Shown here: positions 57,507 to 64,000 of the stretch, piece after piece
How the letters are laid out: every line of letters starts with the position of its first letter
Position numbering within the stretch: the stretch's first letter is position 1
Assembly (NCBI GenBank): GCA_037139195.1
Contig: JBAXGW010000007.1
Span: forward strand, 1-64,000
Direction: 5' to 3'
Length of the DNA stretch: 64,000 bases
From: JBAXGW01 sp037139195
GTDB taxonomy: Bacteria > Bacteroidota > Bacteroidia > Bacteroidales > JAHJDW01
Notes under the pieces: model-generated
Seen by the model: the letters and a program-made list of their open reading frames with translations, nothing else
Told to the model about the DNA's origin: nothing
Databases searched by the model: none
Translations under genes and position numbers: made by a program

Positions 57507-58949
57507 ATGGATAATAATAATTTAATTAATGAAATAACCCAAAGTGAATACAAATACGGTTTCTTCACAGATATTGAAACTGATTTTGCTCCAATTGGAC
57601 TAACAGAAGATACGGTTAGATTTATTTCTGCAAAGAAAAATGAACCTGAGTTTATGTTAGAATTTCGTTTAAAAGCATTTCGTCATTGGCTTACTTTGAA
57701 ACACCCAAAATGGGCTCATCTTAATGTCCCTGAAATTGATTTTCAGGCAATAAGCTATTATGCTGCTCCCAAACAAAACGTTACTTTGGATAGCCTTGAT
57801 GATGTTGACCCAGAATTAAGAAAAACTTTTGATAAGCTTGGAATTTCTTTAGATGAGCAAAAGCGACTTTCTGGAGTTGCAGTTGATGCCGTGATTGATA
57901 GTGTTTCGGTGAAAACTACGTTTACTAAATCACTTTCAAAACTTGGGGTTATTTTTTGCTCAATTAGCGAAGCCGTTAGAGAACATCCAGAGTTAATTAA
58001 ACAATATCTTGGCTCAGTTGTTCCGTATACTGATAATTATTATGCCGCACTAAATTGTGCAGTGTTTAGTGATGGTTCTTTTTGCTATATTCCTAAAGGC
58101 GTGAGATGTCCGATGGAATTATCTACTTATTTTAGAATTAATGCTGCAAATACTGGACAGTTTGAAAGAACGCTTATAGTAGCTGATGAAGGTAGTTATG
58201 TGAGTTATTTAGAAGGTTGTACAGCTCCGCAACGTGATGAAAATCAGCTTCATGCTGCTATTGTTGAAATAGTTGCACATAAGGATGCTGAAGTAAAGTA
58301 TTCAACCGTTCAAAATTGGTACCCAGGAAGTAAAGAAGGAAAAGGTGGAATTTATAATTTCGTTACCAAACGTGGAATTTGCAAAGGTGATAACTCAAAA
58401 ATATCATGGACTCAAGTAGAAACTGGTTCTGCAATTACTTGGAAATACCCAAGTGTAATACTTTTAGGAGACAATTCAGTAGGTGAATTCTATTCAGTAG
58501 CTGTTACAAATAACTATCAACAAGCCGATACTGGAACAAAAATGCTTCATATTGGAAAGAATACTAAAAGTACTGTTATCTCAAAAGGTATTTCGGCAGG
58601 AAAAAGCAATAATAGTTACAGAGGATTAATTCGTGTTTCTAAAGGTGCCGAAAATGCTAGAAATTATACGCAGTGCGATTCGCTTTTAATGGGTAGTACT
58701 TGCGGAGCTCATACATTCCCTTATATTGAGGTTGGAAATAAAACAGCAGTTGTAGAACATGAAGCCACAACATCTAAAATCTCCGAAGACCAACTTTTCT
58801 ATTGTCAACAACGAGGAATTGATGCAGAAAACGCGATAGGACTTATTGTTAATGGTTATGCAAAAGAGGTATTAAATAAATTGCCAATGGAATTTGCCGT
58901 TGAAGCTCAGAAACTTCTAGCGATAAGTTTGGAAGGAAGTGTTGGTTAG
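57507..58949 (+). CDS. sufB: Fe-S cluster scaffold subunit SufB
   Basis: 480 residues, full length. The core has the family sequences [40 protein letters not shown], and the cluster-assembly Cys and His near the end ([32 protein letters not shown]). SufB with SufC2 and SufD forms the SufBC2D scaffold on which new Fe-S clusters are built. First gene of the operon; the stop at 58949 is followed three bases later by a heptamer repeat array. Confidence 0.96.
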   Translation: MDNNNLINEITQSEYKYGFFTDIETDFAPIGLTEDTVRFISAKKNEPEFMLEFRLKAFRHWLTLKHPKWAHLNVPEIDFQAISYYAAPKQNVTLDSLDDVDPELRKTFDKLGISLDEQKRLSGVAVDAVIDSVSVKTTFTKSLSKLGVIFCSISEAVREHPELIKQYLGSVVPYTDNYYAALNCAVFSDGSFCYIPKGVRCPMELSTYFRINAANTGQFERTLIVADEGSYVSYLEGCTAPQRDENQLHAAIVEIVAHKDAEVKYSTVQNWYPGSKEGKGGIYNFVTKRGICKGDNSKISWTQVETGSAITWKYPSVILLGDNSVGEFYSVAVTNNYQQADTGTKMLHIGKNTKSTVISKGISAGKSNNSYRGLIRVSKGAENARNYTQCDSLLMGSTCGAHTFPYIEVGNKTAVVEHEATTSKISEDQLFYCQQRGIDAENAIGLIVNGYAKEVLNKLPMEFAVEAQKLLAISLEGSVG

Positions 58950-58951
58950 AC

Positions 58952-59029
58952 GGTACATGGTTCAGGGTACAAGGTAAAAGGCAAAAATATTGCGTAGCAC
59001 CATTCACCATGAACCATTCACCATTCACC
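58952..59029 (+). repeat. Inverted pair of heptamer arrays between sufB and sufC
   Basis: 58952-58986 reads GGTACAT, GGTTCAG, GGTACAA, GGTAAAA, GGCAAAA. 58998-59029 is the opposite orientation: on the minus strand GGTGAAT, GGTGAAT, GGTTCAT, GGTGAAT, GGTG. GGTTCAGGGT of the first pairs with ACCATGAACC of the second except for one base, so the transcript could form a hairpin between the two genes. It belongs to the family at 228, 1644 and 2745. Confidence 0.8.
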
Positions 59030-59066
59030 AAAAAAATGAATATTAATTTTTTAATATATATCAAAT

Positions 59067-59822
59067 ATGTTACTCGAAATAAAGAATTTACGTGCATCAA
59101 TTCATAATAAAGAAATTCTAAAAGGCATTAATCTTACTATCAATGAAGGCGAGGTACATGCAATAATGGGTCCTAATGGATCAGGAAAAAGCACTTTAGC
59201 TTCTGTTTTAGCAGGAAGAGAAATTTTTGAAGTTACAGGTGGAGAGGTTATTTATAATGGGAAAAATCTTTTAGAAATGGCTCCTGATGTAAGAGCGAAA
59301 GAAGGTATTTTCTTGGGATTTCAATATCCAGTTGAAATTCCAGGTGTAAATATGATGACTTTTATGCGAACTGCTGTGAATGAAGTTAGAAAATATCGTG
59401 GTTTAGAGCCATTAGATGGAAAATCATTTATGGCACTTCATAACGAAAAGAAAGAATTGGTTGAAATTGAAAGTAAACTTACTAATCGTTCGGTTAATGA
59501 AGGCTTTTCTGGTGGCGAGAAAAAGAAAAATGAAATTTATCAAATGGCAATGCTTGAGCCTAAACTTTCTGTTTTAGATGAAACAGATTCAGGACTAGAC
59601 ATTGATGCACTTAGAGTTGTTGCTACTGGTGTAAATAATTTGAAGCGACCAACGAATGCTACCATTGTCATTACTCACTATCAACGTTTATTAGATTATA
59701 TTGTGCCTGATTTTATTCATGTTTTGTATAATGGAAGAATTGTTATGTCGGGTGGAAAAGAGTTAGCTCTTGAGCTTGAGAATAAGGGTTACGATTGGAT
59801 TAAAAAAGAATACGGAGAATAA
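59067..59822 (+). CDS. sufC: Fe-S assembly ATPase SufC
   Basis: 251 residues. ABC ATPase motifs are Walker A MGPNGSGKST, the Q-loop GFQYPVEIPG typical of SufC, the signature FSGGEKKKNE, Walker B KLSVLDETDSGLDIDAL and the switch His in VITHYQRLLDYI. It drives conformational change of the SufB-SufD pair. The distinctive signature and DETDSGLD sequence set SufC apart from transport ABC proteins. It lies between two repeat-filled spacers. Confidence 0.97.
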   Translation: MLLEIKNLRASIHNKEILKGINLTINEGEVHAIMGPNGSGKSTLASVLAGREIFEVTGGEVIYNGKNLLEMAPDVRAKEGIFLGFQYPVEIPGVNMMTFMRTAVNEVRKYRGLEPLDGKSFMALHNEKKELVEIESKLTNRSVNEGFSGGEKKKNEIYQMAMLEPKLSVLDETDSGLDIDALRVVATGVNNLKRPTNATIVITHYQRLLDYIVPDFIHVLYNGRIVMSGGKELALELENKGYDWIKKEYGE

Positions 59823-59834
59823 ATAACGGAATAC

Positions 59835-59909
59835 GGTAAACGGTGAATGGTTCATGGTTTTTCTAATCTGAATTGGTAACCGTGTACCATGCACCTTTAA
59901 CCTTGCACC
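59835..59909 (+). repeat. Inverted pair of heptamer arrays between sufC and sufD
   Basis: 59835-59862 reads GGTAAAC, GGTGAAT, GGTTCAT, GGTTTTT. 59875-59909 on the minus strand reads GGTGCAA, GGTTAAA, GGTGCAT, GGTACAC, GGTTACC. GGTGAATGGTTCATGGTT matches GGTGCATGGTACACGGTT at 14 of 18 bases, so the two arrays face each other and can pair in the mRNA. The spacer holds no gene. Confidence 0.8.
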
Positions 59910-59925
59910 AATTAAAAATTGAAAG

Positions 59926-61287
59926 ATGACAACATCAACCGAATATACAGCAAAGGATAATTTTATAAAGCATTTCACTGATAACAAAAATCAGATTTTT
60001 GAGGGTTTATCTCAAGATATAATTGAAATTAGAACAGATGCATTCGAACATTTTAAAGAAGTTGGGTTTCCTACAAAAAAGGAGGAAGATTGGCGATTTA
60101 CTGATTTGAAGAAAGTTCTTGACCCCAATTATACACATATCTATTCACCAAAACAAATAGATTTTAAAGTAGCCGACCTATTTCAATGCGATGTGCCTGA
60201 CTTGGAAACCAGTGTTCTCACATTATTTAATGGATTTTTTCCAATCAATGAAAGTGCGATTCAGGTTTTAGAAAATGGTGTTATTCTTGGAAGCTTTGCT
60301 GCTGCACTAAAACAATATCCGGAATTGGTTAAAAAGCACTATACAAAGCTTGCTCATAAAAACGATGGACTTGTAGCTCTTAATACTGCTTTGGCTAACG
60401 ATGGTATTTTTGTTTATATTCCTAAAAATGTTGTGATTGAGAAGCCTATTCAGATTGTAAACATTGTTAGCTCTCAAGAAGATATTTATATTGAACACCG
60501 AAACCTCTTCATTGCTGAAGAAAACAGCTCTGCAAAAGTTGTAATCTGCGACCACTCCTTATATTTCAATAAAAGTTTTGTGAATTCTGTTACAGAAATT
60601 CATGCTGGAGCGAATGCACATTTCGATTGCTACAGAATACAGAATTCGAGTAATAATTCAAGTAAAATTGCTTCTACTTATGTAAATCAAGAAAGAGATT
60701 CTGTTTTTACTTCTAATATTGTTACGCTTCACGGAGGTTTTGTTCGCAATAATATTGATGTTGCTATGAATGGCGAAGGTTGCGAAAGTAATCTTTACGG
60801 ACTTTATCTAACAGATAGAGAACAACATATCGACAATAATACCAAGGTTTATCATAACTTCCCTAATTGTACTAGTCGCGAAAAATACAAAGGAATTTTA
60901 GATGACAACGCAACAGGAGTTTTCTCTGGCAGAGTTGTAGTTCAGATAGATGCTCAAAAAACCAATGCATTCCAATCAAATAATAATATCCTTTTAACTG
61001 ACACTGCAAAAATCGACACTAAACCTCAATTAGAAATTTATGCCGATGATGTGAAATGTAGTCACGGCGCAACTGTTGGTCAGCTTGACATGGACGCAAT
61101 GTTTTATCTGCAAGCTCGCGGTATTCCAAAAGAAGAAGCACGCATGATGTTGATGCACGCATTTACTGGCGAAGTGGCAAATACCATAAAAATTGACGCA
61201 TTACGCGATAGAATAAATGGTTTATTAGAAAAACGTTTAAGAGGCGAAATGTCGAGATGCAATAATTGTGTTATTAAATGTGGATAG
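59926..61287 (+). CDS. sufD: Fe-S scaffold subunit SufD
   Basis: 453 residues. N-terminal helical region with GFPTKKEEDWRFTDLKKVL, then a right-handed beta-helix shared with SufB and the C-terminal region SHGATVGQLDMDAMFYLQARGIPKEEARMMLMHAF, which contains the His used in cluster assembly. It pairs with SufB on the SufC dimer. No cysteine desulfurase sufS follows, unlike many Bacteroidota clusters; the next gene is an Mrp-type ATPase after 102 bases with its own promoter-like boxes. Confidence 0.95.
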   Translation: MTTSTEYTAKDNFIKHFTDNKNQIFEGLSQDIIEIRTDAFEHFKEVGFPTKKEEDWRFTDLKKVLDPNYTHIYSPKQIDFKVADLFQCDVPDLETSVLTLFNGFFPINESAIQVLENGVILGSFAAALKQYPELVKKHYTKLAHKNDGLVALNTALANDGIFVYIPKNVVIEKPIQIVNIVSSQEDIYIEHRNLFIAEENSSAKVVICDHSLYFNKSFVNSVTEIHAGANAHFDCYRIQNSSNNSSKIASTYVNQERDSVFTSNIVTLHGGFVRNNIDVAMNGEGCESNLYGLYLTDREQHIDNNTKVYHNFPNCTSREKYKGILDDNATGVFSGRVVVQIDAQKTNAFQSNNNILLTDTAKIDTKPQLEIYADDVKCSHGATVGQLDMDAMFYLQARGIPKEEARMMLMHAFTGEVANTIKIDALRDRINGLLEKRLRGEMSRCNNCVIKCG

Positions 61288-61339
61288 TTTTTAAACAAAT
61301 ATTTTTATAATTGTTCAATTTTTCTCTCATTATAAAATC

Positions 61340-61370
61340 TTGCAAGTTATATGAGCTTTAATTATCTTTA
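61340..61370 (+). promoter_or_regulatory. Promoter of the Mrp-NifU pair
   Basis: TTG (61340-61342), a 20-bp spacer, TATCTTTA (61363-61370), seven of eight bases of TAxxTTTG. The start codon at 61390 is 20 bases downstream. It suggests the pair is transcribed apart from sufBCD, at least in part. Confidence 0.45.
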
Positions 61371-61389
61371 CACAATCTAAATTAAAATT

Positions 61390-62250
61390 ATGGAAACGTC
61401 AGAGATACTTCCAAATGTTAAAAATATAATTGCTATTTCTTCAGGCAAAGGAGGCGTTGGGAAATCAACCGTAGCTGTAAATATTGCAATATCACTTGCT
61501 CAAAAAGGATTAAAAGTTGGATTAATTGATGCAGACATTTATGGCCCTTCAATTCCAATTATGTTTAATGTGGAAAATGAAACGCCAGAAGTTTTCGAGA
61601 ATGAAGGAAAAACAATAATAATTCCGATTGAAAAATATGGAGTTAAAATACTATCAATCGGTTTTTTTGTCGACCAAAGCCAAGCTCTTATCTGGCGAGG
61701 ACCAAAAGCTGCTAGTGCACTTAATCAGTTGTTTACTAATGCCAATTGGGGCGAATTGGATTTTATGGTTTTAGATATGCCTCCTGGAACTGGCGATATT
61801 CAATTATCATTAGTGCAAACTCTTCCAATTACAGGCGCTGTTATTGTTTCAACTCCTCAGAAAGTGGCATTAGCTGATGCTCGAAAAGGTGTTGCTATGT
61901 ATAAAAACCACGCTATAAAAGTGCCTATAGTTGGGATTATTGAAAACATGGCCTATTTTACACCTGCTGAGCTTCCTAATAATAAATACTATTTGTTTGG
62001 CAAAGGAGGATGTAAAAATTTATCATCAGAATTAACCATCCCATTTTTAGGCGAAATACCTCTTATACAAAGCATTTGCGAAAGCTGTGACATTGGAGTA
62101 CCCGTAGTTCTTGATGAAAATAATATTGCAAAAGAGGCATTTGAAAGCATAACTGAGAATCTGATAAAACAAGTTGAAATTCGAAACACCGTTTTGGGAC
62201 CAACCAAACGAGTTACTTTTGACGAAAACCATAAAGGCTGTTCTCATTAG
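61390..62250 (+). CDS. Mrp/ApbC-type Fe-S carrier ATPase, short form
   Basis: 286 residues. P-loop with the deviant Walker A ISSGKGGVGKST (about 17-27), DADIYGPSIPIM, DMPPGTGD; these mark the Mrp/NBP35 family that carries Fe-S clusters to target proteins. Two things are unusual: the N-terminal DUF59/FSCA domain of many homologues is missing, and the cluster-binding CxxC near NMAYFT is replaced by PAELPNNKYYLFGKGGC. Single Cys at ICESCDIG and in the C-terminal GCSH remain. It is 43 bases ahead of a NifU-domain protein, which could supply or receive the cluster. Confidence 0.9.
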   Translation: METSEILPNVKNIIAISSGKGGVGKSTVAVNIAISLAQKGLKVGLIDADIYGPSIPIMFNVENETPEVFENEGKTIIIPIEKYGVKILSIGFFVDQSQALIWRGPKAASALNQLFTNANWGELDFMVLDMPPGTGDIQLSLVQTLPITGAVIVSTPQKVALADARKGVAMYKNHAIKVPIVGIIENMAYFTPAELPNNKYYLFGKGGCKNLSSELTIPFLGEIPLIQSICESCDIGVPVVLDENNIAKEAFESITENLIKQVEIRNTVLGPTKRVTFDENHKGCSH

Positions 62251-62293
62251 TTAAAAGCAATAAAATTAATATTTACTAAATAAAATAATTATC

Positions 62294-62530
62294 ATGGCAA
62301 ACGAAGATTTAAAAAAACAAGTATCGGAAGTAATCGACCAAATCAGACCTTACTTAATCGCTGATGGTGGAAACATTGAGTTCATTGATCTAACAGAAGA
62401 CAATACTGTATTAGTTCAGTTACAGGGTGCATGTGCATCTTGTCCGATGAGTAAAATGACATTAAAAAATGGAGTTGAAGCTGCTGTTAAAAAAGCTCTT
62501 CCACAAATTAAATCAGTTGAATCTGTTTAA
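62294..62530 (+). CDS. NifU C-terminal-domain Fe-S protein
   Basis: 78 residues, the size of a stand-alone NifU C-terminal domain. The cluster-binding motif is GACASCPMSKMTL (CxxC) with DGGNIEFIDL ahead. Such small proteins hold and hand over 4Fe-4S clusters. Its place after the Mrp gene and behind sufBCD fits an assembly-and-delivery set. A strong hairpin ends the unit. Confidence 0.94.
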   Translation: MANEDLKKQVSEVIDQIRPYLIADGGNIEFIDLTEDNTVLVQLQGACASCPMSKMTLKNGVEAAVKKALPQIKSVESV

Positions 62531-62556
62531 TTTTTAACATTTAACATAATTGAAAG

Positions 62557-62585
62557 AGGCTGTTTATTAAACAGTCTTTTTTTTT
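62557..62585 (+). terminator. Rho-independent terminator after the NifU-domain gene
   Basis: AGGCTGTTT (62557-62565) pairs with AAACAGTCT (62569-62577), one G-T pair included, loop of three, then a run of nine T. Confidence 0.85.
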
Positions 62586-62625
62586 ACTTGAGTTTATTGA
62601 TTTTTAACTTTTTAACAATATATAT

Positions 62626-62656
62626 TTTGATTAGTAAAAAATCAAAATTATATTTG
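62626..62656 (+). promoter_or_regulatory. Promoter of the terminal Ntn-hydrolase gene
   Basis: TTTG (62626-62629), a 19-bp spacer, TATATTTG (62649-62656): both boxes match the Bacteroidota pattern perfectly. The ATG at 62683 is 26 bases further on. Confidence 0.7.
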
Positions 62657-62682
62657 TTCGAATCATTTATCAATAAGCCGCC

Positions 62683-64000
62683 ATGAAATCTTTGTTTTTT
62701 TCAATTACGTTAATGCTTTTAAGCGTTAATATTTCCTATTCACAAGTGAAGGGAACCATTGTTTCCGACACTGGAAATATCACAATAGTAAAAGTTTGGG
62801 GAACACATTATGAGCGTGGCTATGCTTACGGTTTTCTGTTAAGCTCTCGTATTTTAAATGTATATAATAATTATTTGAAACCCGCATTCGGAGCTAACCT
62901 TCAAAACGCAAAAACCATTGTTCAACAAGGAACACTAATTAGAATTGATCAAGATTATAAAGATGAAGCCCAAGGTATGATAAGTGGCATTAGCGATGCT
63001 GGAGGAAATATCACAGGCATGGATTATAGCGATTTATTAGTAGCAAATTCATACTTAGACTTGCAAGGAATAACCACTTTTAAAAATTTAAATTTTAAAA
63101 ATGGATGTTCAAGCTTGATGAGCTGGGATGCTGCAACAAATGGAACTACTTTAAATGGAAAATCTGCAATTACAAGACATTTGGATTGGTCTGTTAATTC
63201 AACATTGAATAGCAATCAGGTTATGGTAATTCATATTCCTTCTGAAACAGATGAACAACCTTGGGCTTTGATTGGATTTGCGGGTCAAATGTCAGCATTA
63301 TCAGGTTTTAATAATTCAGGAGTATCTGCGTTTCAACACATGATGTCGGGCACGGGATTAGGTGCAGGTTCATCTAGCAGTTCTTACGAGCCAATTTGGT
63401 TTACTATTCGTAAAGGACTAGAAAAATACGATTATAATAATGATGGTTTACATAATGTTCAAGATATAAAAGACGCCTTATTATCTAATACCTTAGGTTA
63501 TGCTGATGGATTTATTGTAGCGACAATGGGACCAGCCGCTTCAAATCAAGACTCTTTGATTGCTTGCGTAGCAGAACTAACACCTGCAACACCATATATC
63601 ACATTCAGAACAAATACTTTTGCTGATAGTATTCCTTCCGATAATTTATATGTAGCCAATTCGCCAATTAAACGTAATAACGCTTATAATTTTTGTACTA
63701 GATACAATAATGTAAAAAATAATATTGGAAACGGATTGTTAATTTCTGCAAATCAGAATTGGGATATAATGAGATTATATTCTAATGTTGGTGCTGGAAA
63801 TATACAAATGATTCAATTAATTCCAGAGGACAGAACACTTAATTTAGCTGTTTATAAATTAGGACGTCCCGCTTATCAGAACAATAAAAAAACATTTAAT
63901 ATTGATAGCCTATTTAGCATTACAACTAACATTATTTCAATTAGTAAAGATGAGTTTTTTATCTATCCTAATCCTGCTAAAACAAAGTTATATCTAGGGT
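62683..64000 (+). CDS. Secreted C45/phospholipase-B-like Ntn hydrolase, partial, with start of a T9SS sorting domain
   Basis: The frame is open from ATG 62683 to the window edge (439 codons), so the stop is outside. A signal peptide (MKSLFFSITLMLLSVNISYS, then QVKG) precedes THYERGYAYG (41-50), a motif of C45 and phospholipase B-like hydrolases. The probable nucleophile is Cys 142 in NGCSSLMSWDAAT, which in this group becomes N-terminal by self-cleavage, with RHLDW (165-169) as expected near the active site. The substrate (acyl amide, peptide or phospholipid) cannot be told. The last residues seen, FFIYPNPAKTKLYLG, are the usual beginning of a T9SS sorting domain, so the enzyme is probably displayed or released by the T9SS. 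Confidence 0.82.
   Translation, partial: MKSLFFSITLMLLSVNISYSQVKGTIVSDTGNITIVKVWGTHYERGYAYGFLLSSRILNVYNNYLKPAFGANLQNAKTIVQQGTLIRIDQDYKDEAQGMISGISDAGGNITGMDYSDLLVANSYLDLQGITTFKNLNFKNGCSSLMSWDAATNGTTLNGKSAITRHLDWSVNSTLNSNQVMVIHIPSETDEQPWALIGFAGQMSALSGFNNSGVSAFQHMMSGTGLGAGSSSSSYEPIWFTIRKGLEKYDYNNDGLHNVQDIKDALLSNTLGYADGFIVATMGPAASNQDSLIACVAELTPATPYITFRTNTFADSIPSDNLYVANSPIKRNNAYNFCTRYNNVKNNIGNGLLISANQNWDIMRLYSNVGAGNIQMIQLIPEDRTLNLAVYKLGRPAYQNNKKTFNIDSLFSITTNIISISKDEFFIYPNPAKTKLYLG

Overview
This window comes from an AT-rich genome of the phylum Bacteroidota, most likely class Bacteroidia; I cannot name the species. The evidence is a complete type IX secretion (T9SS) core operon in the order porP/sprF-gldK-gldL-gldM-gldN, a PorZ homologue next to recO, several secreted proteins with T9SS C-terminal sorting domains, PorV-family and TonB-receptor barrels, a GIN-domain lipoprotein, and promoters of the Bacteroidota type (TTTG, 19-21 bp, TAnnTTTG). 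No rRNA, tRNA, CRISPR array, prophage or transposase gene was recognised.

Layout. 1-2980 is a decaying region. A T9SS sorting-domain remnant, a secreted-protein gene broken at a 12-G run and a PKD-like lipoprotein gene broken by an in-frame TAG lie among three copies of a composite intergenic repeat. 2981-15590 (minus strand) holds envelope and housekeeping genes: a barrel protein, a GIN-domain lipoprotein, a cyanophycinase-like fusion, polyprenyl synthase, a sugar epimerase, rfbA, an RND/MMPL transporter, pheT and an OmpA protein. 15716-15920 is a MITE-like element. 15926-24532 holds recG, a small barrel gene and the T9SS operon. 24796-28310 holds a metal-site-degenerate arginase-fold protein and topA.

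28488-34744 (plus strand) is a compact run of miaB, a sigma-54-type activator, lptE, a TPR-like gene and secG, followed by groES-groEL behind a 51-bp palindrome. 34796-38441 holds a glycosyltransferase/flippase-like pair, ruvC, a HIT protein and greA. 38520-47509 is a three-gene surface module: TonB-dependent receptor, giant T9SS-sorted protein and PorV/PorQ barrel. 47624-52498 is a LytS/LytR-type two-component locus with a propeller sensor. Just beyond the regulator gene, a LytTR-type direct repeat sits in front of a small unknown membrane-anchored gene. 52671-57294 holds a YwqK/MORN repeat protein, recO and porZ. 57507-62530 is an iron-sulfur assembly region (sufB, sufC, sufD, a short Mrp/ApbC ATPase and a NifU-domain protein) whose suf spacers are filled with heptamer-periodic repeats. 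The window ends inside a secreted Ntn-hydrolase gene that probably carries a T9SS sorting domain.

How they fit together: much of the window builds or uses the outer envelope. SecG and signal peptides take proteins across the inner membrane. GldKLMN, PorP, PorV-like and PorZ form or assist the T9SS, and several sorting-domain proteins are its likely cargo. The observations I rate highest are the LytTR operator and its unknown target gene, the heptamer-periodic repeat family with inverted pairs inside the suf operon, the groESL palindrome, the arginase pseudoenzyme beside the T9SS locus, and the receptor/cargo/PorV module.
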